A stretch of 46,644 nt of DNA from CAYZHV01 sp046541355 (GCA_046541355.1 JBKHDM010000014.1:1-46644), one strand, 5' to 3'; positions 9,809 through 18,320 are shown, counted from the first letter of the stretch. The notes: generated by a model not told the origin, from the letters alone. Numbers and translations are program-made.

Positions 9809-10754
9809 CCCTCGGCGGCCCTCGGTTGCCCCCCTCGCCCGGGCAGTGGCGATGCTCTTCGCTCTACTCCTGGTCTCCCCGCTGTTCGCCCAGGAGGCGG
9901 GCGGCCGGAGGGTCGCCAACCCGACAGGAGAGCTTTTCGTCTACGTCACCCTCGATGAGGAGGGGTGGCTCTCGCAGGGGCAGGAGCTCTGGCGGAGGGA
10001 TCCGGCCGCCTTTATGGAAGAGCGTGTCTCGAGCCTCGACTTTATCCCTTCCGGGGGAGAGCGAACGATTGCTCCTGGTCTTTCCATGGCAGGCTACCTG
10101 GTGGACCCGCAGGAGTCGGTCTGGGGTCTCGCAACCGTCTCCTCCGGGGCCACCCTCGTGGAGCGAGAAGGACAGGGCCGCTCCGTGGCGGCATCACGTT
10201 TGCCTTCTCCCCCGGACTCGATCCTCCTCGACGGGCGCTTCGCCGACTGGGAACGGGAACCGCTGATTTCCCGTTTTTCCCCGGGGGGAGAGCCGGGGAG
10301 CTTTATCCGGGAAGAGCGGGGCCGTCGGGAGCAACTACCGCTGTCCGAGTCCACCCTCTGGAGTACCCCGGGCAGCCTCCTCGAAGAGATAAAGGTTCGC
10401 CCCGGGGTGCAGGCGCTCTACGTCTACCTCTCCTATCCGCAGCCCCCCGCACCGGAGACCGACCTCTACCTCTATCTCTACGGCGACTCCTCCGAGGCTG
10501 CGATAGCGACGATTCTTCTCACTCCCGCCCCGGAGAGCTCCGGAGCGACCCTCTATCTGCCCGGGGGCAGGGCGATCCGAGTCGGAAACCTCCTTCGCCG
10601 GGGGAGCTCCCTCGAGGGAGAGCTGCGTATCCCCGGGGAGGGGGAGCTGCTCGACGAGCTACGGTTTGCGGTCATCTCCACGGTGGTCGAAGGCGACTCC
10701 TGGTACGAGGAGTTTCCTGTCACCCGGGTTGAGCTCTCGGACCTCCTCGACTGA
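9771..10754 (+). CDS. Secreted protein with CBM9/DOMON-like patch
   Basis: 327 residues. The ATG at 9771 lies inside the phosphatase gene but has a strong ribosome site, AAGGAGG nine bases upstream; this start gives a long basic n-region before the hydrophobic core 'AMLFALLLVSPLFA'. A GTG at 9846 or ATG at 9852 would give a more ordinary signal peptide but lacks a ribosome site. The mature protein contains 'ILLDGRFADWE', the DG...DW signature common at the start of CBM9/DOMON-like carbohydrate- or ligand-binding domains, followed by beta-rich sequence. Its stop overlaps the next ATG by one base. It probably works in the envelope with the sensor phosphatase, perhaps as a ligand-binding partner; that role is inference. 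Confidence 0.65.
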   Translation: MTTSPYSPSERSNPRRPSVAPLARAVAMLFALLLVSPLFAQEAGGRRVANPTGELFVYVTLDEEGWLSQGQELWRRDPAAFMEERVSSLDFIPSGGERTIAPGLSMAGYLVDPQESVWGLATVSSGATLVEREGQGRSVAASRLPSPPDSILLDGRFADWEREPLISRFSPGGEPGSFIREERGRREQLPLSESTLWSTPGSLLEEIKVRPGVQALYVYLSYPQPPAPETDLYLYLYGDSSEAAIATILLTPAPESSGATLYLPGGRAIRVGNLLRRGSSLEGELRIPGEGELLDELRFAVISTVVEGDSWYEEFPVTRVELSDLLD

Positions 10755-11107
10755 TGCAGGGGCGACGCTTTTTCTGCGAGAACTGCGGTGAACAGGTCAA
10801 ACCGACCGCAAAGGTGTGTCCCGGATGCGGCGCCTTTTTCACCAATGTCCGCTGTCCGCGCTGCAGTTACACCGGAAAGGCGCATGAGTTTTCCCAGGGC
10901 TGTCCGGTCTGTGGCTACCTCGGCCGAATCTCCTCTCCGAGGCGGGAGGAGGGCGGCTCGTTCCCGATGGCTGAGCATACCTCTCGGACTCCTCGCCGCG
11001 GCGGGGTCGGTAGACGGCGGGAACGGCCGTGGTGGCTCTTTCCGATGATCCTCATCTTTCTGGTCCTGAGCTTTATCCTGCTTTCAGTCATCTACATGCG
11101 CCTCTAA
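10754..11107 (+). CDS. Zinc-ribbon protein with C-terminal membrane anchor
   Basis: 117 residues. The N-terminus carries four CxxC pairs (CENC, CPGC, CPRC, CPVC), the pattern of two zinc ribbons between residues 8 and 53. A basic, Arg-rich linker follows and then a single hydrophobic helix at about 93-114, so the protein is tail-anchored with the zinc ribbons most likely in the cytoplasm. It is the last gene of the sensor-phosphatase operon, joined to the preceding gene by a one-base overlap. Its stop codon overlaps that of the convergent PEGA gene (shared bases 11104-11107). A regulatory or scaffold role is plausible but not shown by the sequence. Confidence 0.7.
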   Translation: MQGRRFFCENCGEQVKPTAKVCPGCGAFFTNVRCPRCSYTGKAHEFSQGCPVCGYLGRISSPRREEGGSFPMAEHTSRTPRRGGVGRRRERPWWLFPMILIFLVLSFILLSVIYMRL

Positions 11108-12726
11108 AAGAGGACCCCCGCCCCGAAGCCTCCTTTCAGAACAAATCGCTCATCCCGGGGGTAGAGGTCCCCGGCGGCGAGAAGGGAGATGTACAGAGGC
11201 GTCTCGGGCAGCAGGAGTCGCGCCTCCGATCCGAGGGCGAGCGGGCCGAGGCGGTCGAGCTCCTCGTCGAGGGGGGCGCTCCGGAGGGCGGCGGAAAGGC
11301 CGAGGGAGAGGATCTCTCCGTCATATCCCACCCCGGCTCGCAGATAACTCCAGAGTGACGGCTCTCCCCCCTCCGCTTCCGTTTCGAACTCCACAGGGTC
11401 TATCCCAACGTGCAGCTCCCCGCTCACCCCGAAGAGAAACCTCCCGAGGTAGACGGTTACCGGGCTCTGCAGGGAGATGCCGGAGGGCGCGCTACGCTCA
11501 TCCCGGCCGCCGAAACTACCGTTTACCGGAGTGTCGATCGCCCCCCGGGTGACCAGGCCGAGGGAGAGACGCCCCGGTAGGGTGTAGTAACGCCAACTGA
11601 AGGCGCCGGTAAGCCCAACCCGGCTCTCCGCGGCCCGGGAGCTTAGCAGGGGCGCGAGGGTGAAGGAAAACTCGCTTGGCGCACCGAGGGCAAAGCGCGC
11701 CCCGATCGCCAGGGGAGAGTACCAGCTGTCCGAGGCGCTGTTGTACAGAAACCCCTCGGTGGAAACCTGGGCGGTGCCTGCCCCGACAGGCTCCGCCAGG
11801 GGGAGGTAGAGCAGCCCTGAGCTACCAGAGAAGAGCGAGCGAAACCGGGAGATCACTCCCGGGTCGATGGTCACCTCGGCGGCCCGGCTTGCGAGGACCT
11901 CTCCGTTCTCCTCGAGACTCCGGCCCCGGGTGTACAGGGCGATGGTGTAGACCCCTTGAGGCAGGGGCGCGCCCCCGGGGGATCTGCCGTCCCAGACAAA
12001 CGCCTGGTTCCAGCTGGTAAACTCCTCCAGTTGCCGTCGGAGGATAACCTCCCCCTCCGGGCCGACCACCTCGACCTCTCCACTCCCCGGGGCGCTCACC
12101 TCGAACTCGACGGCGGTCGTCCCCACGGACCCGGGATTCCTCGGGTTGAATCGAGGCCGACGCACCTGGTAGCGGAGAATCTCGAAGGGCGCCTCATCGA
12201 GCTCAACGGAGAGGGTGGTTCTCCTCTCTTCGGCCACTACCACCCTGCGCGTGACCTCCCTGTATCCGAAGGCGCGAATCCTCACATCGTAGATTCCCAC
12301 GGGTAGCTCCGCGGGAAACGACTCTATCCGCGTCTCCCCGACGCTCACCAGCGCATCCGCCGGACGGCTGCGGACGTCGAGAAACCCGACGATCTGGTCG
12401 AGGTCAATCGAGACTTCTGTCCGACTACCCTCCCGAAGGGTGACAAAGCGGGTCTCGCTGTAGTACCCAGGGAGGCGCGCCTCGATCTTGTAGGAACCCG
12501 GCAGCACTCCGGTGCGCTCTATCCTCCCGGTTCCCGCGTAAGCGTTATCGATCAGGATTCTCGCCTCTTCCGGCTCCACTTCAACAATGAGCACCGTGGT
12601 TTCCGGAAGGTCGAGCTCCTCCCCGGCGGCGAGAACCGCGGGTAGAACAAAGAGCGCCGCCAGCAAGAGAGCCTTGGCTCCCGGGGCGTTGACGCCGATA
12701 GTAAAACAGATGCGCAATCGTCTCAC
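11104..12726 (-). CDS. PEGA-domain outer-membrane beta-barrel protein
   Basis: About 540 residues. A signal peptide is followed by two PEGA-type beta domains (about 45-109 and 113-176; note 'LPGSYKIEARLPGY' and 'LPVGIYDVRIRAFGY'), a FlgD-like Ig domain (motif 'WDGRSPGGAPLPQGVY', about 215-290) and a C-terminal region of amphipathic strands ending in Phe, as in many outer-membrane barrels. The start is uncertain: GTG at 12726 or TTG at 12717 give a basic n-region but overlap the start of the divergent gene at 12710; TTG at 12666 avoids overlap but leaves no positive charge before the hydrophobic core. PEGA domains are thought to bind envelope glycans or proteins. Specific role unknown. Confidence 0.75.
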   Translation of the reverse strand: MRRLRICFTIGVNAPGAKALLLAALFVLPAVLAAGEELDLPETTVLIVEVEPEEARILIDNAYAGTGRIERTGVLPGSYKIEARLPGYYSETRFVTLREGSRTEVSIDLDQIVGFLDVRSRPADALVSVGETRIESFPAELPVGIYDVRIRAFGYREVTRRVVVAEERRTTLSVELDEAPFEILRYQVRRPRFNPRNPGSVGTTAVEFEVSAPGSGEVEVVGPEGEVILRRQLEEFTSWNQAFVWDGRSPGGAPLPQGVYTIALYTRGRSLEENGEVLASRAAEVTIDPGVISRFRSLFSGSSGLLYLPLAEPVGAGTAQVSTEGFLYNSASDSWYSPLAIGARFALGAPSEFSFTLAPLLSSRAAESRVGLTGAFSWRYYTLPGRLSLGLVTRGAIDTPVNGSFGGRDERSAPSGISLQSPVTVYLGRFLFGVSGELHVGIDPVEFETEAEGGEPSLWSYLRAGVGYDGEILSLGLSAALRSAPLDEELDRLGPLALGSEARLLLPETPLYISLLAAGDLYPRDERFVLKGGFGAGVLF

Positions 12727-13264
12727 ATGGATAATAGTAGCACTTCTTCTTGCCGTCGCTACAGAAAACCTCTTCTCCCAGCAGGAGGCGGAGGGGAGCG
12801 AACCGCTCCCCCGGGGGTTTGGTGAGATAACCCTCGGCCTCTCCTTCGAAGAGGTGCGCCGGCGTCTTGAGGAGGATCGAAACTTCAACTACCGCGGGGG
12901 ACCGGATGTCTCCCTTCGTCCTTTCGACCTCGAGCAGTCGATCGAAACCGAGGGGAGGGGATTCATGGATCGCGGTTCCTTTCAGTTCGCCGATGATCTC
13001 CTCTATATTATTACGCTCTTTATCGACCAGGAGCGACTCGACTATTTTACCCTCTACCGAACCCTCTCACAGAAGTATGGGGAACCGGAGTCTCTCAACC
13101 CGCAACAGGCGGTCTGGGAGAACGAGGAGATCCGGATCGCTCTCCAACGTCCCCTGACGATTCAATACATCGACCGGGAGACCTTCGGGCGTCGGGTGGA
13201 GGAGGGGGCGATGGAAGAGTCTCTCCGGGCGCTGAACAGAAACAATTTTCTGGAGCAGTTCTGA
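12710..13264 (+). CDS. Small secreted protein of unknown function
   Basis: 184 residues, beginning at ATG 12710 with a signal peptide (MRNRLTW, hydrophobic core, cleavage near LFSQQ). No lipobox Cys is present. The mature part, about 160 residues, contains 'GEITLGLSFEEVRRRL', a pattern often seen at the start of small periplasmic proteins where a helix follows a beta strand, and a second segment around 'LYRTLSQKYGEPESL' of the kind found in short alpha/beta domains. No ribosome site is evident before the ATG. It overlaps the next gene by one base (TGATG), so the two are likely one operon. I recognise no function. Confidence 0.65.
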   Translation: MRNRLTWIIVALLLAVATENLFSQQEAEGSEPLPRGFGEITLGLSFEEVRRRLEEDRNFNYRGGPDVSLRPFDLEQSIETEGRGFMDRGSFQFADDLLYIITLFIDQERLDYFTLYRTLSQKYGEPESLNPQQAVWENEEIRIALQRPLTIQYIDRETFGRRVEEGAMEESLRALNRNNFLEQF

Positions 13265-13725
13265 TGGTACCATGGGCACGAATCCTCCCGCTCCTCATCC
13301 TGGTTGTCCTTTTCACCGTCGGATGCGGTGAGGCGGGAGCTGAGGAGTACGAGCTTCGTCTCCGAGACCGCACCCTGGAGGTGGAACTCGCCGACACCCC
13401 GGAGGCGAGAAGCCGGGGACTTATGTTTCGCGAAAGCCTCGGGGAGGATAAGGGGATGCTCTTTGTCTTCCGGGAGGATCGGCGCAGGAGTTTCTGGATG
13501 AAGGATACCCTCATCCCCCTCTCCATCGCCTACATCAGTTCGGAGTGGATCATACTCGAGATCTACGACATGGAGCCTCGCTCCCTCGATGCGGTACCGT
13601 CGCGAAACCCGGTGCGCTACGCCCTGGAGGTAAACCAGGGATACTTCGAGGAGGCGGGAATCACCCCGGGCAGCAGGATCTATCCCTCCGAGGAGTTGCT
13701 CGATCGGATCGAATCCTCCCCCTGA
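13264..13725 (+). CDS. DUF192 lipoprotein
   Basis: 153 residues. The N-terminus has a lipobox ending at Cys21 (LFTVGC) after a hydrophobic core, so it should be a lipid-anchored envelope protein. The remainder matches the DUF192 fold: 'LADTPEARSRGLMFRESL', 'GMLFVF' and 'FWMKDTLIPLSIAYI' are the hallmark segments. DUF192 proteins are widespread small beta proteins of unknown activity. A GGAG lies eight bases upstream of the ATG. Its 3' end overlaps the 3' end of the convergent xseB gene by 46 bases. Confidence 0.85.
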   Translation: MVPWARILPLLILVVLFTVGCGEAGAEEYELRLRDRTLEVELADTPEARSRGLMFRESLGEDKGMLFVFREDRRRSFWMKDTLIPLSIAYISSEWIILEIYDMEPRSLDAVPSRNPVRYALEVNQGYFEEAGITPGSRIYPSEELLDRIESSP

Positions 13726-13967
13726 GCCCCGCCGACTCCCCTGATCTCCGGAAAGAGCTCAAGCACCGGCTGCTCCCCCTCCTCATCCGGCTCGTTTACG
13801 AGGATTTCCACCCGCTTTTCAACCCGGGAGAGCTCCTTTTCCAGCTCCCGGGCTAGTTTGACTCCCTCCTCGAAGTAGGTTGTAGCCTCCTCGAGGCCGC
13901 AATCCTCCCTGCGGATCTTCTCGCTCAGCGTCTCCAGTCGCTCAAGGCGCTGTTCAAAGCTCTTCAT
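13680..13967 (-). CDS. xseB: Exodeoxyribonuclease VII small subunit
   Basis: 95 residues. The helical pattern 'FEQRLERLETLSEKI', 'GLEEATTYFEEGVKLARELEKEL' is diagnostic for XseB, which pairs with XseA to degrade single-stranded DNA to oligonucleotides. The C-terminal 35 residues are a variable tail. The start is ATG 13967, with GGAGG six bases upstream; a GTG directly before it (13970) is less likely. It overlaps the end of xseA by 14 bases, so both are coupled, and its 3' end runs 46 bases into the convergent DUF192 gene. Confidence 0.9.
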   Translation of the reverse strand: MKSFEQRLERLETLSEKIRREDCGLEEATTYFEEGVKLARELEKELSRVEKRVEILVNEPDEEGEQPVLELFPEIRGVGGAQGEDSIRSSNSSEG

Positions 13968-15165
13968 CACGCTCCTCCGTCCTGAGTGGGGTCTGCCCGT
14001 CTTTCATCTGAACCGTAACCCGTCCTGCGAGGCGTATGGCGTCGCTGTCGGTGAGCACGCCCCCGCCTTCCCGCTCCCGGATGATGGCGTAGCCCCGGTT
14101 GAGGATGGAGTAAGGGTCTGCTCCCTCGACCCCGGTGCGGGCGAGATCGAGTCTCCGTCTCGACTCCGACAGACGCTCCCGCATGGTGCGCAGGAGCCCC
14201 TCGGTGGCGTCATCGAGACGCTGGTAGGCCGGCTGCAGGATGGAGCGGAAGGCGTAGCCGAGCTCCCGCGCGGTAAAGCGCTCCATGACCGTCCGGGCGT
14301 GGCGGTACCGGCCGACAAAGGAGTGCACGATTATCTCACCGAGGGTGTGAACCCGGCGGCGCAGATCCTCGATGTTGGCCGTAACCTCCTGGGCCGCCGC
14401 CGAGGGGGTTGGTGAGCGGTGGTCCGCGGCGAGGTCGGTGAGGGCGTGGTCGATCTCATGGCCTACCGCGGAGATGATCGGCGTTTCGCACTCCGCCACC
14501 GCCCGGACTACCTCTTCCGAGGAGAAGGCGAGGAGATCTTCGAGGGAGCCGCCTCCCCGGCCGATGATCAGCACGTCTACCAGTTTGAGCCTGTCCGCCC
14601 GGCGCACCTGGGCGGCAAGCCGGCGGGGCGCCTCACTCCCCTGGACCGGCGCAGGAAAGACGATCACCCGGATTCCGGCGTTTCGCCTGCCTAGAACATT
14701 GAGAATGTCTCTGATCGCCGCGCCGGTCGGGGAGGTAATCACCCCGACCCGCCTCGGCAGCGCCGGAATCGGCACCTTACGCTCCGGGTCAAAGAGCCCC
14801 TGCGCGGCGAGTCTCACCTTGAGCTCCTCGAGGCGGGCGAGAATCGCACCGAGGCCGGCACTGCGCATGGAACGACACACTATCTGATAGCGCCCCTGCT
14901 TCTCGTAGATGGTGATGGAGCCGGTCACCTCGACCTGGTCGCCGTCTCTCGGCAGAAACTCCACCCGCCCGTTGTCCCCTCGAAACATAACCGCGTTGAG
15001 CAGGGCGTGGGCGTCCTTGAGGGAAAAGTACCAGTGGCCGCTTTCGGCACGCTTGAAGTTGGAGATCTCCCCCTCGAGGCGTACCGTGGGAAACCGAGCC
15101 TCGATGCTCTCCTTGAGTCGGGCGGTAAGCTCGGATACGGTGAGTAGATCAGTGCCGGTTTCCAT
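13954..15165 (-). CDS. xseA: Exodeoxyribonuclease VII large subunit
   Basis: 403 residues from ATG 15165. The OB-fold N-terminus ('VRLEGEISNFKRAESGHWYFSLKD') binds single-stranded DNA; the nuclease domain has 'RVGVITSPTGAAIRDIL', 'IIGRGGGSLEDLLAFSSE' and 'ISAVGHEIDHALTDLAADHRSPTP', all characteristic of XseA. The C-terminal coiled coil that docks XseB and the 'YSILNRGYAII' segment are present. Length is close to the usual 400-450 residues. An upstream in-frame start at 15228 would add 21 residues not seen in the family. The gene is divergent from the spiro-SPASM gene with only about 60 bases between start codons. Confidence 0.95.
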   Translation of the reverse strand: METGTDLLTVSELTARLKESIEARFPTVRLEGEISNFKRAESGHWYFSLKDAHALLNAVMFRGDNGRVEFLPRDGDQVEVTGSITIYEKQGRYQIVCRSMRSAGLGAILARLEELKVRLAAQGLFDPERKVPIPALPRRVGVITSPTGAAIRDILNVLGRRNAGIRVIVFPAPVQGSEAPRRLAAQVRRADRLKLVDVLIIGRGGGSLEDLLAFSSEEVVRAVAECETPIISAVGHEIDHALTDLAADHRSPTPSAAAQEVTANIEDLRRRVHTLGEIIVHSFVGRYRHARTVMERFTARELGYAFRSILQPAYQRLDDATEGLLRTMRERLSESRRRLDLARTGVEGADPYSILNRGYAIIREREGGGVLTDSDAIRLAGRVTVQMKDGQTPLRTEERDEEL

Positions 15166-15227
15166 AGCGCCCTTTGAGGGTACTACGCGACTTATGGTAT
15201 GCTCAAGTTCTGTCGAGATGTATAGCA

Positions 15228-16709
15228 ATGGGAAGACTCATCGTATGTGATGCCACCGCCGCCGGGGAGTACGCCCTGCTACCCCTGGTCAATGGATCGA
15301 GCGCCGCCGATCGCGCGCTGGAGTTTGGATCCAGCCTCGAGGGGGAGGCGCGTATTCTCCTGGCACGCAAAGAACTCAAGCTCAGCCTCCCCCGGGGGTG
15401 GCGCCGGGTCGAAGGGCAATCCTGGGACGGGGAAACGTTACTCGCCCTCCTCGAGGAGGAGAGTCGCGGGGCGGATCGCCTCGTCTACTACGCCCTCGAC
15501 GAGCCGCTCCTGCAGCTAAGCGTCACCGCAAGGCTTCTCGAGCTCACCGAACGGTATCAGACGGAGTACACCTTTGCCGACGGCTACCCCGAGGGGGTGG
15601 CGCCGGAGATCCTCGACCCCCGGATACTTCCGGTACTCCGCTCCCTCCAGAGGGAGCGGCCCGAGGCTCCGGGCAGGGACTTTCTCTTTCGCCTGATTCA
15701 GCACGACATAAACGCCTTTGACCTGGAAACAGAGATCGCCGAAGTGGACCTGAGGCTGCTGCGAGCGAGCCTCACCTGCGACAGCCGGGGTAACTATCTG
15801 CTCTGTCGCCGTCTTCTCGAGGAGGGCATTGACAGCGAGTCGGTAATTCTCGCCCGCCTGCCCGAGGAGCGCACGCTCCTTCGTACCCTTCCGTTCTACC
15901 TGAACCTCCAGGTCACCAATCGACTCTCCCAGAAGGTTTCCTATGAGCCCTTCTGGGATCTCCAGAAGGACGAGGAGCCGAGGGATATCGGCGTGGAGGA
16001 GTTCAAACGCCTCCTCGACCAGCTCGAGGAGTTCTCTCCCGAGGCGACGGTGAGCATCGGCTATCGGGGTGAGCCGGGCCTCCATCCCCGTATCCTCGAT
16101 CTGATCAGGGAGGTCGAAGCTCGTGGGAACCTCGCCCTCTACCTGGAGACCTCAGGGGTCGGCTGGAGGCAGGAGGCGGTAGATGCCCTCGCCGACGGTG
16201 AGCTGCGCCGGACAACCTTGATCGTGCTCCTCGACGCTGCGAGTCGTGAGGCGTACCGGAGTCTCCGGGGTGACGGGTTCGAGGAGGCTGTTGCCTTTGC
16301 AAACAGGATGCGCCGCGCTCACCCCGAGGCAACCTACGTCCAGGCGACCCGGCTCAGGGAGTACCAGGAGACCCTCGAAGAGTTCTACGCGGCATGGAAA
16401 GAGGACAATCCGATCATTCAGAAGTACAACCATTACTGCGGGACTCTGAGCGACCGGCGGGTTACAGACCTCTCTCCCCTGCGCCGGTTTCCCTGCTGGC
16501 GCCTGCAGCGGGATCTCACCGTCCTGGTCGACGGCCGGGTGCCGCGTTGTCAGGAGGATCTCAACGGAGCGTCGCACTTCGGAAATCTCTTTGAGGAGTC
16601 TCTCGAGACGGTCTGGAATCGGGGGGCACAGCTGTTTGAAAGCCACAACCGGGGAGAGTATCCCGACATCTGCGGAGCCTGCGATGAGTACTACAGCTTC
16701 AACGCCTGA
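15228..16709 (+). CDS. Spiro-SPASM protein: degenerate radical SAM with SPASM domain
   Basis: 493 residues from ATG 15228. The first 200 residues resemble a nucleotidyltransferase-type alpha/beta domain (low confidence). Around residue 229 the sequence VTNRLSQKVSYE aligns with the radical SAM signature VTNRCxxxCxxC, but the three cluster cysteines are Leu233, Val237 and Glu240 (positions inferred by alignment by eye). The GEP motif of radical SAM enzymes survives at 281-283 ('GYRGEPGLHP'). C-terminal cysteines C423, C441, C482 and C485 fit a SPASM-type auxiliary cluster. It therefore seems to be a pseudo-radical-SAM protein, as in the spirochaete-restricted spiro-SPASM family. It is first of five coupled genes and overlaps the next by 26 bases. 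Confidence 0.8.
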   Translation: MGRLIVCDATAAGEYALLPLVNGSSAADRALEFGSSLEGEARILLARKELKLSLPRGWRRVEGQSWDGETLLALLEEESRGADRLVYYALDEPLLQLSVTARLLELTERYQTEYTFADGYPEGVAPEILDPRILPVLRSLQRERPEAPGRDFLFRLIQHDINAFDLETEIAEVDLRLLRASLTCDSRGNYLLCRRLLEEGIDSESVILARLPEERTLLRTLPFYLNLQVTNRLSQKVSYEPFWDLQKDEEPRDIGVEEFKRLLDQLEEFSPEATVSIGYRGEPGLHPRILDLIREVEARGNLALYLETSGVGWRQEAVDALADGELRRTTLIVLLDAASREAYRSLRGDGFEEAVAFANRMRRAHPEATYVQATRLREYQETLEEFYAAWKEDNPIIQKYNHYCGTLSDRRVTDLSPLRRFPCWRLQRDLTVLVDGRVPRCQEDLNGASHFGNLFEESLETVWNRGAQLFESHNRGEYPDICGACDEYYSFNA

Positions 16710-17637
16710 GAAGCCCTACACCGTTGTCGGCGGTAGCGCCCAGGGGCCCGGAAGAGGGAGTATCACCCTGGTTCTTCTCAACCGGGGCGGAAAGTACCTG
16801 CGGGAGGAGTTTCTCGCCCGGGTCGAGGCCCTCGGCTTCGGGGAGATCATCTCGGTGGAGGGGCGGGAGCGGAGCTACAACGTCGAGGCTCTCGCGAGGA
16901 GCTTTCCCCGGACCCGTTTTCTCCTCCTCGAGAGCGAGCTCTCCCCGGGAGTGCAGGTAAACCTCGCCGCCCGGGAGTGCAGAACCGATCACTTCTACGC
17001 CGCCTGGCACAACATGGAACTCCAGGCGGTGCCGCCACGGCTCATGGCGCGGCTCGAGGAGGAAGGTGAGCTCTGCGTGGTGCCCACCCTCCGAAGCGAG
17101 CGGGGGGAGGTAATGCCGACCCTCATTACTCCGGGATTCCACCGGGGAGGATTGCGGGTGCTCACCCTGCCGCCGCAACGGGACGGTATGAGAAGCCTCT
17201 ATCCCTACGATTTCGTCGGCGTCTACAATCTGCGTCGGTTTCAATCGATCGGCGGCTTCGCAGAGGAGATACCAGGCCGCTTCTGGCAGCTCATGGACTT
17301 CGGCTTCCGCGCGCATATGTGGTCGGAGGTAATCCGGGGCAGCACCATGCTTCGGGCGACCTACGCAAGCAGGACCGAGCCGGAGGACCAGACCGCCGAC
17401 GCGACGAGCTACCCTCGGTTCTTCCTGCGGAATCTGCTGCCCCGGGTTGAGGGCAGCGGGGCTCGACTTCCGAGGCGGAAGTTTCTCTCCTTCCTCCTGC
17501 GTACCGGGGTGAGCCTCTCCGCCGCCCGGCGACTGTTCAAGGAGACCGACCGGTGGGTCGATAAGAACAGTGAGCGCTTCGGTCGCGACGCGAGAAGTCT
17601 TGTAGACCAGTGGAACCCGGAGGATGAGAGCAGATGA
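16684..17637 (+). CDS. Glycosyltransferase-like protein (GT2/GT-A type)
   Basis: 317 residues. ATG 16684 has GGAG six bases upstream and lies 26 bases inside the spiro-SPASM gene. The N-terminal beta-alpha pattern ('SITLVLLNRGGKYLREEFLARVEALG', then 'ARSFPRTRFLLLES') is that of a GT2-like Rossmann fold, and the later 'DFVGVYNLRRFQSIGGF' with 'FWQLMDFGFRAHMW' resembles the acceptor-side region of GT2 enzymes. A classical DxD is not evident at the expected place; 'RTDHFYAAWHNM' sits there instead, so the metal-binding site may be altered or catalysis lost. It probably transfers, or recognises, a sugar from the pathway encoded next to it. The stop overlaps the next start by four bases (ATGA). 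Confidence 0.65.
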   Translation: MSTTASTPEKPYTVVGGSAQGPGRGSITLVLLNRGGKYLREEFLARVEALGFGEIISVEGRERSYNVEALARSFPRTRFLLLESELSPGVQVNLAARECRTDHFYAAWHNMELQAVPPRLMARLEEEGELCVVPTLRSERGEVMPTLITPGFHRGGLRVLTLPPQRDGMRSLYPYDFVGVYNLRRFQSIGGFAEEIPGRFWQLMDFGFRAHMWSEVIRGSTMLRATYASRTEPEDQTADATSYPRFFLRNLLPRVEGSGARLPRRKFLSFLLRTGVSLSAARRLFKETDRWVDKNSERFGRDARSLVDQWNPEDESR

Positions 17638-18320
17638 GAGATGTTGCCGTCGGTTTACAGGTCCGTCTCGACTCGAGCCGACTTCCCCGAAAGGCGTTGC
17701 TGCCGCTCGAGGGAAAGCTGGTGATCGAACACGCAATGGACGCCCTCGCGGCGACCGGGATAGAGCACCGCTATATCCTCACCGACGAGGAGAGCGCCCC
17801 GGTTCTCGCGCCCCTCGGGGAGCGTTACGGGTTTTCCCTCCTCGTGGGTGATCCCCAGGATGTTCTCGGCCGTTACGCCCGGATGGCCGAGGTCACCGGT
17901 GCTCCGGTAGTTGTGCGGGCGACCGGCGACAACCCCGCGGTCTCCGCAAGGATGTGCCTCGAGGCGATCAAGCTGCGTCACGCCTCCGGCGCAGACCTCG
18001 CGGGTTTTGATCAGCTTCCCCTCGGCACGGGGGTGGAGGTGCTCAGTGCGAAGGCGCTCCTGCGTTCCCACCGGGAGGCGGTCCTCGCCGATGAGCGGGA
18101 GCACGTCACCCTCCATATCTACCGTAATCGGGACGCCTATCTCGTTGACCGGCGACCGGCGCCCCGGGAGGCGCGGATGGAGAAGGGACGAATCACCCTG
18201 GACACCGAAGAGGACTACAGGATCATCGAGGAGGTCTATCGGCGCAGGTACCGCGGCGTTCCCCTGGAGGTTGAAGAGGTGATCGGGGAGCTCGAACGGC
18301 TGTTGGTCTGCCGCTGCTGA
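17634..18320 (+). CDS. Cytidylyltransferase of the SpsF/NeuA type
   Basis: 228 residues. The N-terminus 'VGLQVRLDSSRLPRKALLPL' is the nucleotide-binding motif of CTP-dependent sugar activators (RxxSxRLPxKxL), followed by 'DVLGRYARMAE' and 'VVVRATGDNPAV', typical of the SpsF/KdsB/NeuA-like family; 'RITLDTEEDYRIIEEVY' is the family C-terminal signature. It should activate a sugar acid, probably to a CMP-sugar, in the cytoplasm. The start ATG overlaps the preceding stop (ATGA, 17634-17637). The sugar is not shown by the sequence; with a PseG-like protein next door, a nonulosonic-type acid is a reasonable guess. Confidence 0.85.
   Translation: MRDVAVGLQVRLDSSRLPRKALLPLEGKLVIEHAMDALAATGIEHRYILTDEESAPVLAPLGERYGFSLLVGDPQDVLGRYARMAEVTGAPVVVRATGDNPAVSARMCLEAIKLRHASGADLAGFDQLPLGTGVEVLSAKALLRSHREAVLADEREHVTLHIYRNRDAYLVDRRPAPREARMEKGRITLDTEEDYRIIEEVYRRRYRGVPLEVEEVIGELERLLVCRC

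Noticed and set aside
15912..15947. Active radical SAM enzyme
   Set aside because: All three cysteines of the CxxxCxxC motif are replaced in the aligned segment, so it was recorded as degenerate.
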